This document shows, in pieces, positions 6,577 to 15,011 of a DNA stretch of 64,000 nucleotides; position 1 is the first letter of the stretch; each line of letters begins with the position of its first letter. The stretch is from Candidatus Gastranaerophilales bacterium (GTDB taxonomy: Bacteria > Cyanobacteriota > Vampirovibrionia > Gastranaerophilales > Gastranaerophilaceae): contig CALVEN010000003.1 of NCBI GenBank assembly GCA_944326585.1, forward strand, positions 186,001-250,000, written 5' to 3'. The translations under genes and the position numbers were made by a program. Below the pieces are notes generated by a model that worked only from the letters and a program-made list of their open reading frames with translations, did no database searches and had not been told where the DNA came from.

Positions 6577-9500
6577 TTGATTATTGAAGGGACAATAAGT
6601 TCGGAAAAGACAAATATATTAATTTCAAAATACGCTGAACTTTTGAATTCCGGTGTAAAAGCATCCGAAATTCTTGTTCTGGTTCAAAATTCTACCCTGA
6701 AAAACAATTTTATTGAAAAAACTCTTGCAAAATTGACAACAGATTCTGTTGAAAAATTTCAGGTATATTCGTTTTTCGGACTTGTATATAATGCCGTATC
6801 CGACAACTGGGCTTTTTTGGAAAGCCGCAATACTTTTGACAACCCCGTTATTTTACCCAACCTTGCAGGATTAGAGATTTCTCAGTTTATTTTGAAAGAT
6901 ATTTTAAAAGATATTACGTTTAAAGGTTACAACTCCAAAAAATCCCTGCTGCACCAATTGTTCAGAAGATATTCGCTTATTGTGCAGAATAATCTGTCGG
7001 ATCAAGAAATTGAAGAACGCTCAAAAATTCTTGGCGAAACTTTTGCTGACGATGCAAAAATTGCTCTGAAAAAACTTCTGGCAAAAACACTTGCTCTCAG
7101 AGATTTTGACTATTTAAGACAAACTCTCGTTTTTAATTTTATATATAAAAATACAGACTATTTTAAAAAAATAAGATACCTTATTCTTGATGACGGGGAT
7201 GAAATTACCCCTGTATGCTTTGATTTTATAAACTATCTTGCCCCGCAATTAAAAGACGTTTTTATTGCATTTGACCGACAAGGTGCAAGCCGCAGCGGAT
7301 ATTTGAGCGCTGATAAAGATGCTGTCTGGGGATTTGAAGAATTGTTCAATCAAAAAGCCATGACTGTTGAAACCTTGACTCCGTTGAATTCGGACTCTCA
7401 AACTCTATTCAACAATGTAATTAATGACGATAATCAAAAATTAAAGCACTTCACGCTTCAATCTCCCTCTAAAAGGGCAAAAATGATTGATCTGGTAACG
7501 GAAAAAATTGAAGAACTGCAAAAAAGAAACATCAAGCCGTGCGATATATCAATTATTACGCCTGTTATTGACGACATGCTTAAATTTACGCTTAAGGAAA
7601 ATGTCAGAGCTGATTTATTATTTTTATCAGGAAACGAAAAATTAATCCAAAACAGGCTTGTGCAGGCGGCTTTAACTATTCTGAAATTCAATACGGATTT
7701 GAAAGATACCCTTAACGAATTTGATATCCGAGTTTTGTTGTCTGAATTTTTGGGCATCCCGATAAAATACTGCCGCGTAATTTTGCAAACCTTTGACGAA
7801 ACAAAATCTTTGTCTGAATACGATTTTACGGATGAAATTTTTAATCAAAAATATTCAAACCTTTTAAACACAATTGAAAAACTTTCCACATCTAATTTGA
7901 AACTGTCCGAGCAGGTTTGCGAAATTTACGACCGGATTATGGAATTCACATCAATCAATCCGGATGAGATTAATAAATTCAACTTTTTTATAAAACAATT
8001 AAGGGATTTTGAAAACATTTTCGGCGACGAATTTGAAAAACGAAAAACCGAAATAATAATTCAAATCGAAAATTCAATAATTGCGGAAAATCCTTATTCA
8101 ACGCTTGATATACAAGAATCAAATTTGGTTGTTGCAACTCCGCAAAAAATTATAGACAATCAAATTCAAACCAAATACCAGCTCTGGCTTGATGTTTCAA
8201 GCGATGAATGGGTAAAAAGCGACACAGGACCTTTGTATAACGCATGGGTATTCCAAAAAGGCTGGGACAAAGACACCTACGCAATTGAAGATAATATAAA
8301 TTTAAGCAAAGATAAAACAGCAAGGATTTTACGTAAACTAACCCTCTGCGCGGACGAAGGTATTTTTGCGTTTTCAAGTCTTTTTGACGGAAACGGCGTT
8401 GAAAATTTCGGCGGGATTGAAAATTATTTGAACTTTGAGCAGGAAATTACTTCCGTTCAGGATGTAAAACCGATTATTCCCCGTCCTGATCAGGCGCCTG
8501 TTCTGGAATACAAATCCGGACAGATGGCGATTTCGGCTGTTCCCGGGGCAGGCAAAACCACAATTCTGCTTGCATTGATTTTGAAACTCCTTGATAACGG
8601 AATAAATCCTGATAATATTTTTGTCTTAACCTATATGGAATCAGCCGCAAGAAATTTTCGTGAAAGGATTAAAAATATCCGCCAAAATTCAAGCCAATTG
8701 CCTAATATAAGTACAATCCACGGGCTTGCATTAAAAATCTTGAAAGAAAACGGAAATTTTGAGCGTTTAGGCTTAAATTCAGACTTTGAAATTTGTGACG
8801 ATACCCAGCGTTCAAGGATTATCCGCGGAATATCCGACAGGCTGAAACTCAAAAAAACAGAAACAGATGATTTTGACCGCGGTGTATCGGTTTTCAAACT
8901 CGGCGAGGGGGTTTTGGATAAAACTGTTTCTGACCCCAAACTTAAAAAATTTGCGGAATTTTTTAATAATTATCAGGAAGAATTAAAATCTCAAAATTTT
9001 ATTGATTACGATGACATGCTCATCTCATCCGTGAAACTTTTGAGAGAAAATCCCGATATTCTTGCATATTATCAAAACATCTGCGAATATATTATTGAGG
9101 ATGAAGCTCAGGATTCATCCGCGATTCAGCAGGAGTTAATAGGGCTTTTGAGCGGAAAACATAAAAATTTAATCCGCTGCGGAGATATAAATCAGGCAAT
9201 CACTACCACTTTTTCAAATGCTGATGTCGAAGGTTTCAGAAAATTCATTTCCTCAAGTGAAGATGTCAGCATGAATTGCTCGCAAAGATGTACAAAAGAT
9301 GTCTGGACACTTGCAAATAATCTTGTGAAATTTGCAGATACAAAGCCCGAAACCCAAAATGCCTTCTACAAAATTTTTATGCAGCCCGTGGAAGGCAAAA
9401 ACCCGATGCAGGAAAACGCTGTTACCGGTAAAATATTTTCCGCTCCGCTTGAAGAACGAAATTATATTCTGAAAAATATTAAGACTGCGTTTAATCAAAA

Positions 9501-10434
9501 TCCCAAAGCAACAGTAGGAATCCTCTTAAGAAATAATTTTCAGGTTGCGCAATGGCTTAATTTTATAAACGACAGCGGACTTAAAAGCATTACACGAAGC
9601 GAAAGTCTTGAACAAAAATCCATTTTTAAAACAATTTTCTCAATTTTAAAAATGATTTTGACACCGTTTGACAATAATATTCTGGCGGATAATTACGAAA
9701 TTCTGGCTGAGATGGGATTTTACAAACCAAGACTCGGCACGGACATAAGAAATTATGAAAAACCTTTCGTTGAAATCGATTGCGACAGTATAGAAAATCC
9801 TGAACTGGTACAATTCCACTGGGATTTGAATTATTGGATTTCAATGCCGTATCTGCAGCCGGAAGAGCTGGCAATAAAAATAGGGCTTGCACATTTTTCA
9901 AGCGAAATTGAAAAATCAAACGTATATTTGATTGCAACTCTCATTAAGCGGTTAAGTTCAACGAATAAAAGTTTAGTTTATATAATCGAAAGATTGGGCG
10001 AACTTGCGAAAAAGCCGTCCTTAAGCGGGTTTAAATTCTTCTCGGAAGAAGATGAAAGCAACCGCGAATTTGTTGAAGGCAAGGTTCAGATTATGACACT
10101 GCATAAATCCAAAGGCGATGAGTTCGATTTTGTATTTTTGCCGGAAATGACAGAGAAAAATCTTACGCTGGATTTTGACGAAATTAAGCTTAAATCGTCG
10201 GATTTTATGGAAAATATCCGGCGCCTCAACCCGAATTACAAACCAAAAACGGAAGTTGACCTTAAAAAAGAGCTTCTGGCGGAAAATTTGAGACTTTTAT
10301 ATGTTGCAATTACAAGAGCAAAACAAAAGCTTTATATCACGTCAAGCCGCAAAGCAACTTCTTTCGGCAAAACCGTTGAACAGGAGCCGAGTTTGATATT
10401 CTACGAATTATTAAAAGGAGCAGAAGATGAATAA
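6577..10434 (+). CDS. Double SF1 helicase protein, AddAB-like
   Basis: About 1285 residues that read as two UvrD-type helicases in tandem. The N-terminal half (about 1-620) starts IIEGTISSEKTN, a degenerate P-loop, and has the Walker B-like LILDDGDE near 210; it probably cannot hydrolyse ATP. The C-terminal half has an intact Walker A (AVPGAGKTT near 655), Walker B (IEDEAQD near 842), motif V (TLHKSKGDEFD near 1170) and motif VI (LYVAITRAKQ near 1245). No nuclease domain is attached; the next gene, overlapping by 8 bp, supplies it. GGGGG at 6564-6568 favours the TTG at 6577 over TTG 6571. Likely role: end resection in recombination repair. Confidence 0.8.
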   Translation: MIIEGTISSEKTNILISKYAELLNSGVKASEILVLVQNSTLKNNFIEKTLAKLTTDSVEKFQVYSFFGLVYNAVSDNWAFLESRNTFDNPVILPNLAGLEISQFILKDILKDITFKGYNSKKSLLHQLFRRYSLIVQNNLSDQEIEERSKILGETFADDAKIALKKLLAKTLALRDFDYLRQTLVFNFIYKNTDYFKKIRYLILDDGDEITPVCFDFINYLAPQLKDVFIAFDRQGASRSGYLSADKDAVWGFEELFNQKAMTVETLTPLNSDSQTLFNNVINDDNQKLKHFTLQSPSKRAKMIDLVTEKIEELQKRNIKPCDISIITPVIDDMLKFTLKENVRADLLFLSGNEKLIQNRLVQAALTILKFNTDLKDTLNEFDIRVLLSEFLGIPIKYCRVILQTFDETKSLSEYDFTDEIFNQKYSNLLNTIEKLSTSNLKLSEQVCEIYDRIMEFTSINPDEINKFNFFIKQLRDFENIFGDEFEKRKTEIIIQIENSIIAENPYSTLDIQESNLVVATPQKIIDNQIQTKYQLWLDVSSDEWVKSDTGPLYNAWVFQKGWDKDTYAIEDNINLSKDKTARILRKLTLCADEGIFAFSSLFDGNGVENFGGIENYLNFEQEITSVQDVKPIIPRPDQAPVLEYKSGQMAISAVPGAGKTTILLALILKLLDNGINPDNIFVLTYMESAARNFRERIKNIRQNSSQLPNISTIHGLALKILKENGNFERLGLNSDFEICDDTQRSRIIRGISDRLKLKKTETDDFDRGVSVFKLGEGVLDKTVSDPKLKKFAEFFNNYQEELKSQNFIDYDDMLISSVKLLRENPDILAYYQNICEYIIEDEAQDSSAIQQELIGLLSGKHKNLIRCGDINQAITTTFSNADVEGFRKFISSSEDVSMNCSQRCTKDVWTLANNLVKFADTKPETQNAFYKIFMQPVEGKNPMQENAVTGKIFSAPLEERNYILKNIKTAFNQNPKATVGILLRNNFQVAQWLNFINDSGLKSITRSESLEQKSIFKTIFSILKMILTPFDNNILADNYEILAEMGFYKPRLGTDIRNYEKPFVEIDCDSIENPELVQFHWDLNYWISMPYLQPEELAIKIGLAHFSSEIEKSNVYLIATLIKRLSSTNKSLVYIIERLGELAKKPSLSGFKFFSEEDESNREFVEGKVQIMTLHKSKGDEFDFVFLPEMTEKNLTLDFDEIKLKSSDFMENIRRLNPNYKPKTEVDLKKELLAENLRLLYVAITRAKQKLYITSSRKATSFGKTVEQEPSLIFYELLKGAEDE

Positions 10435-11053
10435 TTTTTCTCCGCACATGCTGAAAACATTTAAAGAATGCCCGAAAAAATATTATTATAAATACGCGGC
10501 AAAAATCTCCGTTCCGCAAAAAGCAACACCGTTTGAAAAAGGCAAAAAAGTTCACGCGCTTGCAAATTATTATCTGAGAGGAGATGACATTACAAAGCTC
10601 GAAAAAGTTCTGACGTCCGACGAAACGCAAGTCTGGAATATTCTAAAATCAAATGAATTTTTTCAAAAAACTTATGTTGAATCCGAATACAATCTTTCCT
10701 GCAAAATCGGAGATTTCTGGGTCGGGGGCAGACTTGATGCGCTCGTAAAAGACGGCAATAATTATTATATTCTGGACTATAAAACAGGTTCAATTCCCCA
10801 AAACCCTGAAAATGATTACCAGACAATGATTTATCTTCTCTCTGCTGCAAAATTTCTGAAAACATTTGACAGCCTTACATTTATCTATATAGATTTAAAA
10901 AATAATCTTAATCATAAGATAGAATTTACAAAAGAACGCGAAAAAATTTATACGGAAGAGCTTATAAAAATCTGTACACAAATTACCTCAGCACAAAATT
11001 TTCCGTCAAATCCCGCGTCCTGCAAATTCTGCGAATACGGCAAATTTTGTTGA
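10427..11053 (+). CDS. PD-(D/E)XK nuclease, RecB/AddB-type with Fe-S cysteines
   Basis: A 208-residue stand-alone nuclease of the RecB/Cas4 superfamily. The active site reads GGRLDALVKDG followed by ILDYKTG (motifs II and III), with a motif I-like GKKVHALA near 44-51. Cys15 with Cys199, Cys202 and Cys208 (CKFCEYGKFC) gives the one-plus-three pattern that binds a 4Fe-4S cluster in AddB and Cas4. AAAGGAG lies just before ATG 10427, which overlaps the helicase stop by 8 bp, so the two are translationally coupled. No cas genes or CRISPR array are near, so AddAB-like end processing is more likely than CRISPR adaptation. Confidence 0.82.
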   Translation: MNNFSPHMLKTFKECPKKYYYKYAAKISVPQKATPFEKGKKVHALANYYLRGDDITKLEKVLTSDETQVWNILKSNEFFQKTYVESEYNLSCKIGDFWVGGRLDALVKDGNNYYILDYKTGSIPQNPENDYQTMIYLLSAAKFLKTFDSLTFIYIDLKNNLNHKIEFTKEREKIYTEELIKICTQITSAQNFPSNPASCKFCEYGKFC

Positions 11054-11434
11054 TTATTCAGGCTGTGTACAGACTTCCGGTATTTTTTTGAAACGTTCAA
11101 ATGTTTGTTCCGCAACTCCTTCCCCTGTCGGGTCATTTTTCATAGCAGAACTCAGTTCACTTATCTGATCTCTTGAAAAATTACAGTTATAAGTGACAGT
11201 TTCATCTCCGGTAACTCTTATCTCAGAATATCTGCAGGCACCGTTTTTCCAGCCGTGAAGCCCCATTTTAACATCTGTATTGACACCGTTTTCATCAGTC
11301 AATGTATAACTTTTGGCAGCCGGCAGGCAGTGTATAAATTTATTTATAAATACATTAGAATAAATCACCTCTGCTGTATATGCAGTTAAAGCCGAAAAAA
11401 TCATTACCCCTGTTATTATAAATATTTTTTTCAT
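11054..11434 (-). CDS. Small exported protein of unknown function
   Basis: 126 residues beginning MKKIFIITGVMIFSALTAYTA, a basic start plus hydrophobic segment typical of a signal peptide or membrane anchor. The mature part has four cysteines, which may form disulfides in the periplasm. No family is recognised. GGAGG precedes the ATG. Its stop codon directly abuts the stop of the convergent nuclease gene, so it is probably not part of that module. Confidence 0.7.
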   Translation of the reverse strand: MKKIFIITGVMIFSALTAYTAEVIYSNVFINKFIHCLPAAKSYTLTDENGVNTDVKMGLHGWKNGACRYSEIRVTGDETVTYNCNFSRDQISELSSAMKNDPTGEGVAEQTFERFKKIPEVCTQPE

Positions 11435-11482
11435 ATTAACCTCCGTAAATCCATAATATCAAATTTTCTTAATTTAAGCAAT

Positions 11483-11513
11483 AAAAAAGAGGCCCCGAAG
11501 AGCCTCTTTTTTT
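11483..11513. terminator. Terminator of rplJ-rplL
   Basis: AGAGGC/GCCTCT stem with an eight-base loop, with A6 on the left and T7 on the right, just after the rplL stop codon. It should work in both directions. Confidence 0.88.
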
Positions 11514-11526
11514 GAAAATATTACAA

Positions 11527-11907
11527 CTACTTGATTTCAACAGTAGCGCCTGCAGCTTCAAGTTGTTTTTTGATAGCTTCAGCATCTTCTTTTTTAACAT
11601 TTTCTTTAATCGGTTTCGGAGCAGCGTCAACCAAATCTTTAGCTTCTTTCAAGCCAAGACCGGTGATAGCACGTACTTCTTTTAATACAGCGATTTTGTT
11701 AGCGCCAGCTGCTGCTAATACAACAGTAACTTCAGATGCTTCATCAGCACCTGCAGCTTCACCTGCGGCTGCTGCCGGAGCTGCTGCTGCAACTGCAACA
11801 GGAGCTGCTGCTGATACGCCGAATTTTTCTTCCATAGCTTTTACTAATTCAGCTGCTTCTAATAATGTTAATTTTTCAATTGATTCCAAAATTGATTCTA
11901 CACTCAT
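11527..11907 (-). CDS. rplL: 50S ribosomal protein L7/L12
   Basis: The multi-copy acidic stalk protein that recruits translation GTPases. It has the N-terminal dimerisation domain (1-35), an alanine/glycine-rich hinge (about 36-58, [19 protein letters not shown]) and a C-terminal domain containing [17 protein letters not shown]. The 126 residues are normal. A GGAGAAAAAA site precedes the ATG. It follows rplJ in a two-gene operon. Confidence 0.98.
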   Translation of the reverse strand: MSVESILESIEKLTLLEAAELVKAMEEKFGVSAAAPVAVAAAAPAAAAGEAAGADEASEVTVVLAAAGANKIAVLKEVRAITGLGLKEAKDLVDAAPKPIKENVKKEDAEAIKKQLEAAGATVEIK

Positions 11908-11947
11908 TTTTTTCTCCTTTATGTTATTTTTTTAAGTTCTACTAAAA

Positions 11948-12469
11948 TTATGCTGCCTTTTGATCTCTGACAGCTGCCATAGCTCTTGTAAGCTGAGCCA
12001 TAACCGCATTGATTGAACCAACAATACCTGTAGCAGGTGAGTTGACACAACCAAGCATTTTTGCGTAAAGTTCTTCTTTTGAAGGAAGATTTGCCAATGC
12101 TTTTGTTTCAGCTTCCGTTAAAAGTTTTCCGTCCAAAGCTGCGCCGATAATTACGCCTTTTTTAGTATCTTTGATGAATTTAGATACGGCTTTTGCCGGG
12201 CTTACGGGGTCTTTGTAACCGAATGCAAGTGCAATCGGACCGGTTAATTTTTCCGTAAGAATTTCGTACGGAGTATCTTTAACAGCGATTTTTGCAAGAG
12301 TATTTTTAACAACCGTATAATCACCGCCGTCTTTTTGCAAAGCACGTCTGAGACTTGTGATTTCTTCTACGGTATATCCTTTATACTCAGTAACAATAGC
12401 TACTTGGGCTTTTTCAATTTTTGACTTTAACGCATCAATTTTTTCTGCTTTGAATGCTTTTGTTGCCAT
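11948..12469 (-). CDS. rplJ: 50S ribosomal protein L10
   Basis: L10 anchors L7/L12 dimers to the 23S rRNA and represses its own operon by binding a leader structure. I start at MATKAFKAEK, because AAAGGAG lies 6 bases upstream; the frame continues farther without a ribosome site. The resulting 173 residues are typical, with the N-terminal rRNA-binding region and the C-terminal helix (VNSPATGIVGSINAVMAQLTR) that binds L12. Upstream lie an L10-type leader, an attenuator-like hairpin and a strong promoter. Confidence 0.97.
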   Translation of the reverse strand: MATKAFKAEKIDALKSKIEKAQVAIVTEYKGYTVEEITSLRRALQKDGGDYTVVKNTLAKIAVKDTPYEILTEKLTGPIALAFGYKDPVSPAKAVSKFIKDTKKGVIIGAALDGKLLTEAETKALANLPSKEELYAKMLGCVNSPATGIVGSINAVMAQLTRAMAAVRDQKAA

Positions 12470-12505
12470 TTTTCGCTCCTTTACTTTTATCGACCTGCCA
12501 TAAAT

Positions 12506-12545
12506 ACAAAAAAGATTTTGCACATATGGATAACCGCAAAATCTT
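12506..12545 (-). promoter_or_regulatory. Attenuator-like terminator in the rplJ leader
   Basis: On the minus strand AAGATTTTGC (from 12545) pairs with GCAAAATCTT (ending 12512) over ten bases, followed directly by TTTTT. It lies between the L10 leader and rplJ. Termination here would cut off rplJ-rplL, so it probably works with L10 binding to the leader. Confidence 0.65.
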
Positions 12546-12635
12546 ACACAAGTTTAAAATATTTATATTTCGACTTCATGTAACCTCGGCCGGCGAATTT
12601 TAAAGACATTATGTCTACCGACTGTCTGCGGCTGT
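12546..12635 (-). promoter_or_regulatory. L10 (rplJ) autoregulatory leader
   Basis: The transcript between the promoter and the attenuator contains CCGCAGACAGTCGG near its 5' end and GCCGGCCGAGGTTAC about 35 bases later. These are the paired, conserved elements of the ribosomal protein L10 leader that binds L10 or the L10-L12 complex. It was recognised from pattern and position. Confidence 0.65.
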
Positions 12636-12641
12636 ATTGTT

Positions 12642-12670
12642 AATTTACATTAAAAATTCTTTTCTGTCAA
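12642..12670 (-). promoter_or_regulatory. Promoter of rplJ-rplL
   Basis: On the minus strand a perfect TTGACA (12665-12670) and TAAATT (12642-12647) are separated by exactly 17 bases. The start of transcription falls near 12635, just before the L10 leader. Confidence 0.85.
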
Positions 12671-12720
12671 CAAAATTGTTAAGAAATCGTAATTCAAACC
12701 TGAAATAATCGGAGGTAATA

Positions 12721-12750
12721 AAAAAAAACGCTCTAAGGAGCGTTTTTTTT
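12721..12750. terminator. Terminator of rpsT
   Basis: ACGCTC-TAAG-GAGCGT with A7 and T7 flanks, 14 bases after the rpsT stop. It separates rpsT from the rplJ promoter. Confidence 0.9.
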
Positions 12751-12763
12751 TAGGCTTTTAATC

Positions 12764-13030
12764 TTATTTTGCTAATTTATTTACAGCAAGTGTCAATCTT
12801 GATTTTTTTCTTGCTGCGGTGTTTTTATGCAAAATACCTTTTGAAACAGCTTTGTCGCATAATTGATATGCTCTTGACATTGCTTTGTTCAAAGCTTCTT
12901 TGTCATCACCTTTTGCGAGTTCTAACACTTTTTTAACCGCTGTTTTAATAGATGTTTTGAAAGCTACGTTTCTTACTCTGTTTTTTTCAGCTGTTAATAC
13001 TCTTTTCTTAGCAGATTTAATATTTGCCAT
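12764..13030 (-). CDS. rpsT: 30S ribosomal protein S20
   Basis: An 88-residue lysine- and alanine-rich three-helix protein that binds 16S rRNA near the bottom of the 30S subunit early in assembly. The start MANIKSAKKRVLTAEKNRVRN and the end GILHKNTAARKKSRLTL are characteristic. AAAGGAAATAAAA precedes the ATG. It is a single gene with its own promoter (13096-13123) and terminator. Confidence 0.97.
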   Translation of the reverse strand: MANIKSAKKRVLTAEKNRVRNVAFKTSIKTAVKKVLELAKGDDKEALNKAMSRAYQLCDKAVSKGILHKNTAARKKSRLTLAVNKLAK

Positions 13031-13095
13031 TTTTATTTCCTTTCACATGTTACGGCAATTAATGACTTTGCCTTTTGAGGATGTGAGTACTACTT

Positions 13096-13123
13096 ATTTT
13101 ATCCCAAAAAACTTTATTTGCAA
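13096..13123 (-). promoter_or_regulatory. Likely promoter of rpsT
   Basis: TTGCAA (13118-13123), 16 bases, TAAAAT (13096-13101) on the minus strand, about 65 bases before the rpsT start. Confidence 0.55.
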
Positions 13124-13164
13124 GTGTTAAAAAAACAATATATTAATATTTGTAAAATTATTCA

Positions 13165-13199
13165 TTAGAACTAATTCTAAAGGGTTATATTTTATAACC
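13165..13199. promoter_or_regulatory. Two adjacent inverted repeats upstream of the GH57 gene
   Basis: TTAGAA-CTAA-TTCTAA (13165-13180) is followed at once by GGTTATA-TTT-TATAACC (13183-13199). They lie about 60-100 bases before the GH57 start and upstream of a TATAAT-rich stretch. Possible operator sites; no regulator is known. Confidence 0.35.
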
Positions 13200-13262
13200 G
13201 TTTATGCTATATATATAATATATAAAATCGAGTTATATTAAAGATAACTTATAGGAGGCAAA

Positions 13263-14984
13263 ATGTCAGTCGGACAATTCGTATTCATGTTACACAGCCA
13301 TCTTCCTTACTACAGAAAAGCCGGTATGTGGCCTTTCGGGGAAGAAAATCTTTATGAGTGTATGGCAGAAACCTATGTTCCGCTTTTAAACGCAATTGCG
13401 GAATTGTATGATGAAGGCATTAAAGCAAAGTTGACTGTCGGCATTACACCAATCTTAGCCGAACAGCTTAATGACGAATATTTGAAGCACGGTTTTGTAA
13501 AATACCTTGATTCAAGAATAGAAAAAGTTGCAAAAGATTTGGAAAGATATCCCGATCCGAATGTTGCACACTCACAACATTTAAAATATCTGGCTAAATA
13601 TTACTTTGACTGGTTTAATCACATAAAAGATTCTTTCGTAAACAAATACGGAATGGACTTAATCGGAGCCTTCAGGAAATATCAGGATTTAGGATGTATA
13701 GAAATCACGACATCAGGCGCAACCCACGGATTTTCACCGTTATTGGCGACTGACAACAACCTGAATGCACAATTCAAAGTAGGTTCAGACACTACAAAAA
13801 GATTATTCGGCAAAAAAGCAAAAGGCTGCTGGCTTCCTGAATGTGCTTACAGGCAAGGTTACGAATACACAGGCAAAGACGGGCAAAAACACTGGCGTCC
13901 GGCAATTGAAGTGACACTTCAAAACAACGGAATTGAATACTTCTTTACGGAATCACACGTAATAGAAGGGGGAAATTCCATCGGGAACAGACGTGTAATA
14001 GGTGTTTACGGGAACATTGAATATATTCCGCTGCCTGAACGTGCGGCAACGGGTTATGATACATATTCGGCATACTGGCTTCCGGATGCACAGGTCGCTG
14101 TTATGGGCAGAAATGACCGCGCAGGCTATCAGGTTTGGTCAGCGGCAGACGGATATCCCGGCGACGGATGTTTCAGAGAATTCCACAGAAAAGACGACAA
14201 ATCCGGAATGCATTATTGGAGAATAACTTCACCAACTACTGATTTGGGCGACAAAATGCTTTACGATCCTGTATTAGCTTTGAATAAAGTAAACGAAAAT
14301 TCAGATCACTATACAACTCTTATTTACCATTTGCTCAATGATTACAAAATGGCGCACAACGGTAAAGAAGGTCTTGTAATGGTGTCATTTGATACAGAAT
14401 TATTCGGACACTGGTGGTTTGAAGGTGTTGAATTTATCAAACAGGTTATTAAAAAATTCAACCAGTATTTACCTGAAGTTGAAAGAATGACCGCAGGTGA
14501 ATATATTCACGCACACCCGCCGACAGAAGCAATTCAGATTCCTGAAAGCTCCTGGGGGCAGGGCGGACACTTCTATGTATGGAATAACCACCTGACTGAA
14601 TGGATGTGGCCGATTATTCACTCTTGTGAAAAACGTGCAACAGAAATTGCATCAAAATATGAAGAAATCCCGCAGGACAAACTTCTTCACCGTGCCTTAA
14701 ATCAAATGGCAAGAGAGAACTTGTTGTTACAAAGTTCAGACTGGCCGTTTTTGATAACTACATGGCAGGCAAAAGATTACGCGACAGACAGATTCAGAGA
14801 GCATGTTGACAGATTTGAAAAAATCTGCGACATGATAGACAGCGGAAATATTAATGAGGACGAGTTAAGAAATATCGAAAGCATAGATAACTGTTTCTCA
14901 GAAATTGACTACAGGGTCTATCTGCCGATAGAAGAGGGAGTAATTCCGCAGCAGGCTAAAAAACTTGCACCATTATATAACTAA
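13263..14984 (+). CDS. Glycoside hydrolase family 57 enzyme (alpha-amylase or glucan-branching type)
   Basis: 573 residues of the GH57 alpha-glucan family. The N-terminal strand has the metal-free HSHLPY motif (HxHxP) near residue 11. The likely nucleophile is the Glu of GCWLPECAY near 188-196, and the acid/base Asp lies in SFDTELFGHWW near 376-386. These are the GH57 conserved regions. The family includes 1,4-alpha-glucan branching enzymes, amylopullulanases and 4-alpha-glucanotransferases; which activity applies cannot be told from sequence. No signal peptide is seen, so it probably acts on intracellular glycogen-like polymer. AGGAGG precedes the ATG. It is a single gene with its own terminator. 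Confidence 0.88.
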   Translation: MSVGQFVFMLHSHLPYYRKAGMWPFGEENLYECMAETYVPLLNAIAELYDEGIKAKLTVGITPILAEQLNDEYLKHGFVKYLDSRIEKVAKDLERYPDPNVAHSQHLKYLAKYYFDWFNHIKDSFVNKYGMDLIGAFRKYQDLGCIEITTSGATHGFSPLLATDNNLNAQFKVGSDTTKRLFGKKAKGCWLPECAYRQGYEYTGKDGQKHWRPAIEVTLQNNGIEYFFTESHVIEGGNSIGNRRVIGVYGNIEYIPLPERAATGYDTYSAYWLPDAQVAVMGRNDRAGYQVWSAADGYPGDGCFREFHRKDDKSGMHYWRITSPTTDLGDKMLYDPVLALNKVNENSDHYTTLIYHLLNDYKMAHNGKEGLVMVSFDTELFGHWWFEGVEFIKQVIKKFNQYLPEVERMTAGEYIHAHPPTEAIQIPESSWGQGGHFYVWNNHLTEWMWPIIHSCEKRATEIASKYEEIPQDKLLHRALNQMARENLLLQSSDWPFLITTWQAKDYATDRFREHVDRFEKICDMIDSGNINEDELRNIESIDNCFSEIDYRVYLPIEEGVIPQQAKKLAPLYN

Positions 14985-15011
14985 AAAGAAGCCTTCGGGC
15001 TTCTTTTTTTT
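14983..15011. terminator. Bidirectional terminator after the GH57 gene
   Basis: AAGAAGCC-TTCG-GGCTTCTT, a stable UUCG tetraloop hairpin with A and T runs on either side. It is shared with the convergent gene at 15010. Confidence 0.92.

Noticed and set aside
10427-11053. Considered as Cas4 of a CRISPR system
   Set aside because: No cas1/cas2 and no repeat-spacer array anywhere in the window; the overlapping helicase points to end resection.
11531-11935. 134-codon frame antisense to rplL
   Set aside because: Produced by the alanine-rich codon pattern of rplL; no ribosome site and the real gene is certain.
13165-13199. Considered a riboswitch upstream of the GH57 gene
   Set aside because: Only two short AT-rich inverted repeats; no conserved riboswitch core is recognised. 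Kept only as possible operators.
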